A DNA stretch of 64,000 nucleotides from Rhipicephalus microplus. Its lineage: Eukaryota; Arthropoda; Arachnida; Ixodida; Ixodidae. This document shows positions 46,006 through 56,002 of this stretch, in pieces; position 1 is the first letter of the stretch; every line of letters starts with the position of its first letter. The notes beneath the pieces were generated by a model. It saw nothing but the letters and a program-made list of their open reading frames with translations. It was not told the DNA's origin and searched no databases. The stretch is from positions 242,423,088-242,487,087 of the forward strand of contig NC_134700.1 in assembly GCF_043290135.1 (NCBI RefSeq), given 5' to 3'. The translations under genes were made by a program, and so were the position numbers.

Positions 46006-46021
46006 TAATCAATAAAAATGA

Positions 46022-47720
46022 AGTGTGTTGACCGTATATAGAAGACCATCGTCTAAAAGTATTGAGGTTTAGAAATTAAGGTTCATACAATGCCACCGAA
46101 ATGTTACAACTGCACAATAAAATCCGTGACTTCACGCGCGAAGATTCTGGTGTGAAATTAAACAAAAATTTATGTTTCAATCTCAATTCTCTCCTTCAAT
46201 AATAAACGCATGACGCTCAAATTCTCAACAATAAAATTCTTACAATATAGTTTGTTTTCGAAGTTGATTCATTCTTTCACCTTGGTGCCACTTTAGTATT
46301 TTGCGATGAAACAAAAAATCAATCGCATGAGAGGAAAAAAAGGAGGGCAAAAGTTGATAATTCCCTTCCCTGCCCTCGTGTTTCTGTTCCCCATGGGCCC
46401 GAGTCGCATAGCATTCCTATTTAGGTGATCTTTTATCGCGGAAGAAGATCCACAGAGAGACGAAAAAATCAACAGAAAATAAGCACATATGGAATCTCCG
46501 TCGAAGGTATTACGGTACCTTTTACCAGGATAAGCAAGCACAAGTAAGGACAGGTGCGAACTGCAGATAATCACGGATATCCCCTTTTCATTTGCATCAC
46601 AAGCTTTTAGCGAGCACAAAGCTATCATAATGGTGTTGCCGCTCGGTCAACACGCGTGTACACACAGGTGACGTGTATCTTTTCGTATGGTTACACACAT
46701 GACTGTCTGGGGCTGGCCGCGTGTTTGTGTGTGTTCACTCGGTGATCTGGTGCTCCTGTTCTCTGCTTACGTAGCGAAAAATAGTGCAACTGCTGTTCAG
46801 TGTAAGTGTTCAGGACGTTTGGTGAGCGTCCATGACAACAAAGGATTAAAGAAGAAAAACTGATATAAAAAATAAAGGGCAGTAAAAATAGAATAAAGAA
46901 GGTGCGAATGAAGACAAAAGGCAATGCTTAACGTGCAAGGCTAACAATCGAAATGATAGAGCTATAGATGCTTTTTTTCGCCTGTGCGTAAAGTCGTGCG
47001 TGCGGCTTCACATTTAGATAGGGTGGTACAGTGGAGCGGTGTATCGCTTGAAAAAGAAACCAAAGAAGCGTCATGCTGCCTCGGAAAAAGCAATAACACA
47101 AGAAATAAGCGAAATGCCACAGCGATACCTGCACTTTTCGAAACGAGAGAGAGGAATGAGCATGTATGCCTTTCTGGCAGCATGCTTGTGCACCATTACA
47201 AAGGGCGTATCACGTCAATGTTCGCCCCCAGGCACGCTCATGTGCACGCCTGGTGCACTCACAAATCCACAGCATCAGTCGACTATTTGGCCACGTACAA
47301 TCGAAAATCTTGCGTCATTTCACCTCGATAGTTACCCTTAAGTCGAAGAACGTCGGCTGCATTCGAATGGCGTGACAGTACACAAAAGGAAAATGACAAA
47401 CTATGTGGCACGTATAGCTATGACGCTGTGACAGAAAGGTGACGCTGTGACAGAAGGTGAAACCGCAAAGTGCTGCACTGCTTACTGACAGCCAACTACA
47501 CGGGTATAGTATGGTTAGTCGAATGAGTGAATGCGTTTTCTGCGGCTGAGCTTTCTTTTTATTTAGCTTAAAAGTTTCGGTGACTAACATTCGAAAGCAG
47601 CAAGTTGCGTTGCACGGCACACCGGGTTCGAGACCTGCTAAATAAATATTGTGCACTTTTAAACATATGCAAAAAGAGGCAGCTTCGTTCCATGGGTGCC
47701 AAGATTGAAGGAACAACACA
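46022..47720. other. Unassigned stretch
   Basis: A 19-bp duplication (GACGCTGTGACAGAAAGGT at 47422 and a slightly changed copy at 47441). Otherwise AT-rich with no recognised domain. Confidence 0.4.
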
Positions 47721-48118
47721 ATTTGGCGGCCTTCGTTGTTTCTTTTTATTTGTCTTTTTCTTTCTTACGTTTTATGTTCCTATATTTCTATGCTTTTGTG
47801 TCTTTGTCTTGTCTTTGTTCATTTGAATCTCTTTCGTTCTTTCTTTGTATCCTTCCTGTGTTATCTTGTTCTTAACAGTCTTCCCTTCTCTCCCTATTTT
47901 TCACTTCCTCTTTCTTACCATTTATTTCCCTCTGCTAAAGTCTTGCTCTGCGTTCTTCCTAACTCTTTTTGTCTTTATTTTATCCTTCTGTCTATTTTTT
48001 TTTTGCTGAGTGCATTTTCATCTTTTCCTCTTTCATTCATTTCTTCATATTTCTTTCTTTTTGTCATTGCTTATGTCACGCAATTGTTATTTACATGTTT
48101 CTTTCTATATGCCCTCGT
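47721..48118 (+). repeat. Pyrimidine-rich tract, degenerate (TTTC)n
   Basis: About 400 bp in which the plus strand is dominated by T and C in TTTCTT-like words, with very little A or G. Hydrophobic Phe/Leu/Ser frames across it are compositional. Confidence 0.75.
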
Positions 48119-48811
48119 TTTCTGGCCAATACCACGTCGGATAAATCGCTGCAGTGGCTGAGTGCCTGCAGGGCACTGCTGTTAGTGGAGGAAGCAGATG
48201 ACGGAGACAAAGAGAGCGTGCACCAGCTGAGTTATTGCATTGCACGTGCTAAAGGCAGCGGCCGTTCACGTTTACTTGGTTTTTTTTTTACATAAAACAA
48301 CAAAACCCCAAGCTGAAATCTTCCGTTTTTTTAACAAATGCGGTACACGATCTATATTTCACTACGCTTGCATCGCAATAGATCAGCCGAGGCTGAGAAT
48401 GAAACATATACAGTGTGTCTATACTTTTGTTTCCGATTGATTATGAATGTATCTCGTCTTCTATAAGGATACCAAAACCAGCCTTTTTTGTTTCTTTTTT
48501 ATGAAGGTTCCTGACTTTTCATTTCTATGATCTTACAAATCAGGGAGACCGAACCTCCACATATTTGTCAGTATTACCAGGAACTATGAACAAGGGGAAC
48601 GAACAACGATGTTACTTTCGTTTACACTAACTTGTTGTGTCAGTTGTTATCTATTTTTTAATTGCGTCAGTATTATATGACCGTCAGCGCGAAGAAAATT
48701 GCACGAAGTGGATAAGAAGCCTTCAGCTTGTTGGCAGCCACGAAAGGTGGCTGAATCGAAAGAGCGGCGAAAGAGATGTACTGAAGTTCTAACAGTATCT
48801 CTGACAGGATA
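48119..48811. other. Unassigned stretch
   Basis: Nothing recognised. Confidence 0.35.
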
Positions 48812-49453
48812 GATAGTCATTACGCCAGATCTTACTTGGTCCTCCCACATAACAAACATTTCTAACGAAGCAAACAAAGTCCTTGGTTACCTAAGAAGAA
48901 ATTTACGACTTGCTCCCCCTTCTGTTAAACTTTTAGCATATCAAACACTAGTCCGTCCGAAGCTTGAATACGCTTGCGCCGTCTGGGATCCCCACCAACC
49001 TAATCTATCCAAAACATTAGAATCTGTCCAAAATAGAGCAGCTAGGCTTATATATTCCGATTACTCGCGCCACACAAGCGTTACTAACTTAAAGATTAAA
49101 GCCCATCTTCCCAGCCTTGAACTGCGACGCGAAGTCGCTAGATTAGCTCTTTTTCATAAATTTTTTCACTCACTGTCCCACGCATCTGTTATCATGCCCG
49201 CGCATCACATATCTTCCCGCACTAACCACAACAACCCAGTTTACCCTGCGCATGCCCGTACAACTGCTCACCTTCGGTCATTCTTCGTTCAGACAGCGAA
49301 GGATTGGAATGACCTTCCGTCCCACGTCGTGCGCCACTCCAGCCCCATTCTTTTCAAAGCGCACATTGAAGAAACCCTGTACTGCCCACCCCTCATGTAA
49401 CACCCCTCCCTGGGGTTTTTGAGGTATAATAAATAAATAAATAAATAAATAAT
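48812..49453 (+). mobile_element. CR1-like LINE 3' end, (AAAT)n tail
   Basis: The last 190 or so codons of a reverse transcriptase-type ORF, with a short UTR (TGTAACACCCCTCCC) and a (AAAT)n tail at 49427-49453. The 5' end breaks within the segment after the palm. Its UTR matches that of the neighbouring minus-strand LINE at 49.8 kb, so they are one family. Confidence 0.88.
48826..49400 (+). pseudogene. RT thumb and C-terminus, apparently uninterrupted
   Basis: Reads VITPDLTWSSHITNIS, then GYLRRNLRLAPPSVKLLAYQ, LVRPKLEYACAVWDPHQPN, QNRAARLIYSDYSR and DWNDLPSHVVRHSSPILF, ending in a TAA after CPPLM at 49398-49400. I see no stop or shift across about 190 codons, so it has decayed little since insertion. 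It cannot function without the catalytic domains. Confidence 0.8.
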
Positions 49454-49726
49454 GAATCGCTATAAATAGCCACATGTGGCCTCTTTTTCTGATATCACAT
49501 TCAAAGCTTATGAGACTGTACTTTCGTATAACAGAACTTGCATTGTGCCAGTAACAGATTCGGTTTCAAACGATTACCATTTACCCAATATTCTAACTGG
49601 GATAATACACGGCTTAACAAAGTTCAGTTGTCGGCTAGCTGCTTTATACTAAAAATAAATACTGGTAAGCTGTAACACAGGACAAATAAAAAAATTAGTT
49701 CAGCTTGCAATAAGTTAGTGCAGCTT

Positions 49727-49784
49727 TCATTCGTCCGTCCGTCGATCCGTCCGTCCACTCATCCATCCAGTCATTCATTCATCA
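49727..49784. repeat. GTCC/ATCC/ATTC tetranucleotide tract, left part
   Basis: CATTCGTCCGTCCGTC with ATCC and ATTC units. It lies directly against the 3' end of the minus-strand LINE, with a similar tract at the other end of that LINE. Confidence 0.85.
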
Positions 49785-51104
49785 TCACATCACTTTATTT
49801 CCTTAAAGACACCTCAAGGGGGTATTACATAAGGAGTGGGTATACAGTGTAGCCAGGTGACATCACTCGGTAAGAAAGTTTGTTACTTTGTCCAAGAAGT
49901 TTGATGGATTAGTAATGGCTGCAATGGTGTGGGAAATGCCATTCCAATCTGTTGCTGCTCGGAGAAAAAATGAAGAGAAAAATGTGAGGGTGCGAGCACG
50001 TGGGCGTGACACTTGCAGTTCATGTCCGTGGCGATGAGGTATGCACGTAAGCTGAACGATGTAAGGTGGATGACAGAGATCACTGTAATAAAATTTGTGG
50101 AATAATGATAGCGTGGCAATATGACGACGAAGACAGACATTAGATAAACGGGATTCCGCTTTCAGTGATGATACGCTAGCTCGGTAATAATAAGTGGAAT
50201 ATACGAATCTAGCAGCACGGTTTTGTGCAGCTTCAAGGGCAGATGCGAGGTAGGACTGGTGTGGGCTCCAGATAGCGCATGCGTAGTCCAGTTTCGGTCT
50301 GATGAGTGATTTGTAGGCTAGTAGTTTTACGTGCGTTGGGGCACGATGAAGATTGCGTTTCAGGAATCGCAGTGTTTTATTGGCAGATGCAACGATCTTT
50401 GTAATATGAGTGCGCCAAGATAGGTCATTGCATAAGGTCACCCCTAAATATTTAAATGAGTTAACGGCTTCGATGCGAACTCTAGAAATTGAATACGGAA
50501 AAGAAAGGGGAGCAGAACGTCGAAAGAAGGTTACAGAATTACATTTACTAGGATTTAGAGTCATTAGCTATTGCTGGCACCAGTCTATGACGTGGTCAAG
50601 CTCAGTCTGTAAAGCATGTTCGTCGAGAGGGTTATTTATAGTTGAACAAATGACGCAGTCGTCTGCGAACTTTCTGATGTTAGCTGAAACTGTTGAAGTC
50701 AAATCATTAATATAAATTAAGAACACAAGGGGTCCAAGGACGGATTCTTGAGGCACACCTGAGTTATCTGGGAGCGGGCAAGATGTCGTGCTATTTATAA
50801 GAGCAGTTTGAGAGCGCTTTGTTAGAATAGCCTTTATCCATTCGAGAATATAGGGATCTATGTTTAGCTGACCAAGTTTTAGTATTAATATTTTATGTTC
50901 TATTTTGTCAAATACTTTGGCATAATCTAAAAACATGGCGTCTGTCTGAACGTTGAGGTCAAGTTTAGTGTGTAAATCGTGAAGGAAGATGGCTAGTTGG
51001 TTTTCGCATGATAGACCTCTGCGGAAACCATGCTGTGAAGGGCGAAAGAACCGGAACGAGTGTCTAGATTATTCATGATGTGAGAGTATATGACGTATAC
51101 GTAT
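49785..51104 (-). mobile_element. CR1-like LINE, 5'-truncated, little decayed
   Basis: Minus-strand element. The 3' UTR reads TGTAATACCCCCTTGAGGTG and GAAATAAAGTG at 49785-49830. The coding part starts at VIYSHIMNNLD near 51097, inside the reverse transcriptase. Only one internal stop and one indel separate the coding blocks. It is flanked by tetranucleotide tracts. Confidence 0.9.
49863..51097 (-). pseudogene. Reverse transcriptase of the CR1-like LINE
   Basis: In order: FRPSQHGFRRGLSCENQLA; motif A FLDYAKVFDKIEH (usually FSKAFD, Asp retained); motif B GVPQESVLGPLVFLIYINDL (the usual Gly of PQGS is Glu); catalytic FADDCVICS intact; then an in-frame TAG at 50568-50570 where relatives have a Trp (WCQQ-W-LMTLNPSKC); then the thumb (FKYLGVTLCNDLSWRTHI) and a C-terminus ending at 49863. 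One indel lies near 51060. The enzyme would have reverse-transcribed LINE RNA; this copy is inactive mainly through the stop and the truncation. Confidence 0.88.
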
Positions 51105-51105
51105 C

Positions 51106-51175
51106 AATCCATTCGTCCATTCGTCCATTCATCCATCCGTCCATCCATCCGTTCACCAGTCCGTCCGTCCTTCCA
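51106..51175. repeat. ATCC/GTCC tetranucleotide tract, right part
   Basis: CCATTCGTCCATTCGTCC followed by CATCCATCCGTCC units; matches the composition of 49727-49784. Confidence 0.85.
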
Positions 51176-51676
51176 TTTATTATCAGACTGAATGTACAGA
51201 GCAGTAGTCGCACCGATGCTTGTTGATTGGGCTGGGCTGCAGTTTCCAAACTTCTTAGTTTCCAAGTTCTTCATGATAAAAAAAAATTATTGCAGATCAC
51301 TACCTGAATTTTCCGCAGTAGAGTGTGTGCATGTGCTTTTTTTTAATCTCTTCGTCCTCGAGCCTGGGCAATTACGTATAACGTTAGGGACGTTCGCCGG
51401 GGACAAGAACCTATTTTTGCGAGAGAATATCGTTCTTGAAGGCTTTTGTTATAAGATTGTGCCACTGCATGAAAGTTTACGCTGGAATCGTAGCAAAAGA
51501 AAGAAAAAAACATGCGGAACGCTTAGCAAACGCGAAATAAAGGTAGCACTCACAACAACAATAAGAAAGATGCGTTCCGAAACAACAAGAACGCTGAGAA
51601 AAAGCAGCAATGAACACAGTGCCCACACGCGCACCAAAAATTAATAAATCAAACAAAACAAGCATTTAAATAAATA

Positions 51677-51715
<39 letters not shown>

Positions 51716-53082
51716 ACGGCCTGTTAGGCGTCCTTGTCTGACTCCTTTCTTCTAAATGTCTGACATTTTTTTTCTCACCTTTGACGCGCCTTTCTACACT
51801 ACTGCTGCGAATCCCAATGTTTTGAAAGGACCACATCCCGCAATTCAGCGTTTTAAATAACGATTTGATTGTACGAACGTCCCAGATTTTGCATTGCCAT
51901 GAGAACGACCAATTCATAAAAGCTTCAGTATAAGAAAAAAAGATGTAAGGGGCTAAAGGCGAATAGAGAAAGAATTGAAAGCATTTTTCCTTAGCCGAGG
52001 CTTCATTGGCAGCAGCGATATGGTCAAGCGGAGAAATGCTCGCACATACGAATGCGTTTCGGGAAGAAAAGGATGTTGGTCACAGCGGATGCTTTCGCTT
52101 TTGCAAAAAGTGCATTCAGCAAAAGGTTGAGGAATGCAAGAAAACGAGGGCACACACCCACACGCACACACACATGAGCGCAATGTGTGCCTGAACGGGA
52201 TGGCGAATATGGAGATAAGAAGGTGTGAGGGTAGGCCATGCTGTATGTTTTTTTTTTGTTTATTAGAATCGTCACGTTTTTGGCACATAGAGAGAAATAA
52301 AGTCGAATCCTGAAGCGTCTTCAAGGGTTGGGCTGACAAAAAGAAATCTCTCGCAGTTTTCGTAGTCTAGTTCGGCGTAAGGATTTTTTTTGTCCGGCGA
52401 CGTACTGTTTCGGTGAATGGGAAGATTTCTGATTATATATAAATAAATAAATAAAAATTTAAATATATTAGGCAATGAAAGTCCGTATGAGTATAAGCCG
52501 AAAACATTATCGTAAAATGTCACTCTTATACTAAGACTTAAGCTGCTTCTCTTTGAAACGGGCGATAGGACGGAACGTGGCCTTGGCGATTCCTTTTGGT
52601 AATCACATTTTAATAGCGTTCACCAACGCCGTAAGATGCACTTTGGCTGCAATAGAGTTCATATAAGAAAAATACAAAAATAAAATAGGGAGAAGTACAT
52701 AAAGTAATGTTCCACACCAGGAATAATTTTCCCTCTTCCTATTCAAGAACTGCTTTACTATATTTACTTTCGTCACGAATGGTTTGACACTAAAAGGGGA
52801 TAGTATCAATCAACTTTCAGATGGAGAAACGGGGCGGATCAAATGGCAGCGGGCCTTTCTGATTGGTCAAGCGTCATTTAGAGATAGGTTGTTTTGGAAG
52901 GCGTGAATTTCAATCTGCTTGCATTTCGAGATGTGCTATGCAGTGGTCTGCACTGTGACTTCGCGCTTAAAATTCCCAGTTATAGTGCCAAACATTTCCT
53001 CCAATCTTCCATCTAAATAAATATACTGTTAGGGGACGATCCGAGCAAATAGTCCAACCAATTCGACCAAATTGTGAAAGTG
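51176..53082. other. Unassigned stretch with (AAAT)n and (CA)n patches
   Basis: (AAAT)n at 51664-51717, which may be the tail of an unrecognised LINE or SINE. A short CA-rich patch lies at 52148-52176. Open frames at 51192-51644 and 51953-52339 have no recognised domain. Confidence 0.4.
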
Positions 53083-53205
53083 TTCTCTTTGAAGGTGAAC
53101 ATTGTCGCTTATTCTACAGCCTATTCGCCCGATTATTCAACAAGCTCATGATAATTTTTAGCGCCACATTCTTCACAATGCCTATTTTATGCACCCGTAT
53201 AGAAA
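53083..53205 (+). repeat. Unnamed dispersed repeat Y, copy 1
   Basis: GATTATTCAACAAGCTCATG and ATAATTTTTAGCGCCACATT match 55930-55975 in the same orientation; the similar region spans about 120 bp. Confidence 0.65.
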
Positions 53206-55189
53206 GGTGAATATAAGTAAAAGGATATTTTGAACGAATAAAAATATGGTGTCACAGTAATAACTTATTTAATTACAGAGTAACGCTTTCTATAATCAAG
53301 AAAAATTCAAGCACGTGTATGCATGATTATGTACAAATGCAAAAACAATAGACATGAAGCACTCGTCCATCTCTCCTGTAGTCTGCACATTTTAGCAGTT
53401 CTAATTAAACAACGCACGACCAAGCATTACTCGAACAGTGCCAAATGGAAGTTGTGTGCCCGTGTTCCTTACGTTTCCAGTGTATACAAGATCAGACGGA
53501 CGAAACATTCGCAGTGGCTTTAGCTTTTCTCGCCAGCAACACTAGCCATTCAAGACACTGGTTATGCATATGTGCGTAAAATCTGCCTAAAAGGAGAAAC
53601 TGCAGAAAAGCTGTATTACGTAATCGTGAATGATGTGGTGGTATCACAGCAATGCCGCCGTAGCCTACCCTGTGCCGGTGATGACGGCACAGGGTTTTTT
53701 GTGACAGCTTCACCGTAAACAATATTTCTCGTGTGGACAAGTGTTTGCGTACGTTATCCCAATATTTTGTTTCTGATTTGTTGCTTTCTACTCGAGTCTC
53801 GTCATGTTACTACTGCTTTGTGGCGTATAAACGTGACATATAGCATGTCCAGTTCATGGTCTCTTGCACTTTCAGAAGGGTTGCGGCCTTTGAGTTGCAT
53901 ATTCTCAGGATTCTCGCAAAAATTGACACGTATTATGTGCTGTCTAGCTTCCACGACAGTAAATCGGCTGCTTCTAAGTCATCTGAGGTGGGATTACACC
54001 GGCACAGTTCGAGATGTCCTCATCACAGCTACCGTGACTATAGGCTATATATAGTACGGTGGTACAAAGTTTGTCTTCGCGAGTATAAGCCCGTCTTACG
54101 CTTGCTAAAGGTTACTTATGGCGAAACCAGTAGTCTCGGTCGAGACAGAGCTTTAGTTTTATTCGAAAAAAAATGCTCAGCAGGCTTATAAGCGTAGGCT
54201 ATTTTTGTTGTTGGTTATATCCTACCCAAATACTTGCCTTGATGCGCTCCTCTTGCGCATATTTCTTGCTAAATAAGCAGCTTGAAGAGCCTAAAGCACG
54301 AGTTATTGTACTTGCTCAATGTATGAAGCACAGGCAACTACACTGCGAAATAAGCACTGTGTTTTATACGGTGCGATAGCAGCCATTTCTTTGAGGCTTA
54401 TGCAAAGCCACGAAGATACATGTTTAATCTTTTTCATAAAAAAAAATAGTGGCCAGCAAAGAGCTTCTTCATTGCTCCAGCGGCATATTATGAGCGCATT
54501 ATATGGCTTTTACTGGAGGTTTGCGACCGCGCCACACAAATCGCAGGGGTCAAAGCTTCAAGGTGCCGCATCTGCCAAGGTTGTCAGACCAAAAACACCT
54601 GCTGCAAAATTTACACCACTTCACGCTCCGAGCACGCCTTTTCTTAAAAGAATTTTAAGCACCAACCTTGTTGCGACAACAAAATGGTGACTGCATGCGC
54701 TTGCTAGAAATTGCAGTTGCTGCGATTGAGGCACACATTTTTGTTCAATTTCGCAATTCTTTCTCGCGTGTTTGAGGGTTCTGCAAAATAATATAGTATA
54801 GCAGCGCTACGTACCTAATTGTTATCACTGACAGACATTTACTATGATATTCATTGTAATTTCCTGACGTACAGAGCTTCCTGGGTGTGGAGCGCTTTCA
54901 AATGTCCTGTTCTCATATAATTACAATTAGAAGTATATTTAAAGCGAAGTTGAGGGATAGACGCTAAGCACAGCGAGATCCCACGCAACGAATTTCCGCC
55001 TATTTCCAGCAACATATGCAACAATATTTCAGGAATTTTTTGTGTAATGCAAGCGTCAAAACTAAACTCAAATTGAGCTAAAAAAAGAGTTTGTTCACAA
55101 TCTTGCAAGCAGCGTACTCGATCGCCAGTGACCATGACACCTATTACAGGGATTAGCATCGTCAATACCCACCTCCAGCGAAGGGGCTG
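53206..55189. other. Unassigned stretch
   Basis: Contains a 10-bp perfect hairpin followed by T6 at 53668-53700. No coding domain recognised. Confidence 0.4.
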
Positions 55190-55575
55190 GGGAAAGCTAA
55201 TAAACGCATCTTGCTGAGACTTTTCACTAATCCTTTATTGTGCCCGGCAATTATGCATCATTTCGATTCCTCCTTTACTGGCAAGTGTCAATGCTGTGGG
55301 CAGGTGGCTGACACCTACCACATTGTTTGGGCTTGCCAGCTCAACTCAGCTGTTCCACCAACTCTAACCCGATCACAGAGGAGTGGGAGGCGACCCTGCT
55401 AGGTTGCTCGGTCCTTCAAGCCCAAAGGGCCCTGAGTCCAGAGGACTAGGCTAACACGGGTCACCAATAGGGTCTCGTAATAAGGGCTCCACCCACTATG
55501 AAGCCTCTAAAAGGTTCCACCTCTCCTCTTCTTTTTTTAAATAAATGTTCTCACTCCCTCACTCACTCACTCACA
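55190..55575 (+). mobile_element. LINE 3' end with Cys knuckle and (CACT)n tail
   Basis: Encodes KRILLRLFTNPLLCPAIMH, then CQCCGQVADTYHIVWACQL (C-x2-C...H...C), then after a one-base shift ITEEWEATLLGCSVLQAQRA and a stop. The 3' UTR contains AAATAAATG and ends in (CTCA)n at 55548-55575. This is a knuckle-bearing LINE related to, but distinct from, the 13-kb family. Confidence 0.8.
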
Positions 55576-55887
55576 AGCTATGAACATTTTTTTAATGGGG
55601 AAAAGACGTTTCTTTCTGCCACAACTGGCCTAAAACTGTAGCGATATTGGTGAAAAGCAGTCAAACGTGGCAGCCTTGTGCAGCCTGTTTACACTGACAT
55701 AAAACCACTTCCACAAACGCTATTTTATTGTTCTCGCTTTCAATGAGCGTGAAAATCCTCATCCGTATCTATGCGCGTGTGTGTGCGTGTGTGGGGAGGG
55801 CGTTTGTGTTTGTACGCGCGTGTATCCGTACGTGCACGCTTTATGGTTCCGCGTGAACAGAAGAACCCTTTTAAAGGGAACCCTTAA

Positions 55888-56002
55888 ATTGTTCCCTTTG
55901 AAAGTGAACAAGGGTGCTCGGATACTGGCCTGATTATTCAACAAGCGCACGATAATTCCAATAGCGCAAGATTCTTCTTAATGCCTGTTTTATGGTTCCA
56001 TT
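55888..56002 (+). repeat. Unnamed dispersed repeat Y, copy 2
   Basis: GTTCCCTTTGAAAGTGAACA, CCTGATTATTCAACAAGCGC and AATGCCTGTTTTATG correspond to the copy at 53083-53205. Confidence 0.65.

Noticed and set aside
47736..48295. Hydrophobic Phe/Leu frames resembling membrane proteins
   Set aside because: They follow from the pyrimidine-rich composition of the tract.
53668..53700. Bacterial intrinsic terminator or contamination
   Set aside because: The whole window carries arthropod repeats and no bacterial genes; the hairpin is isolated.
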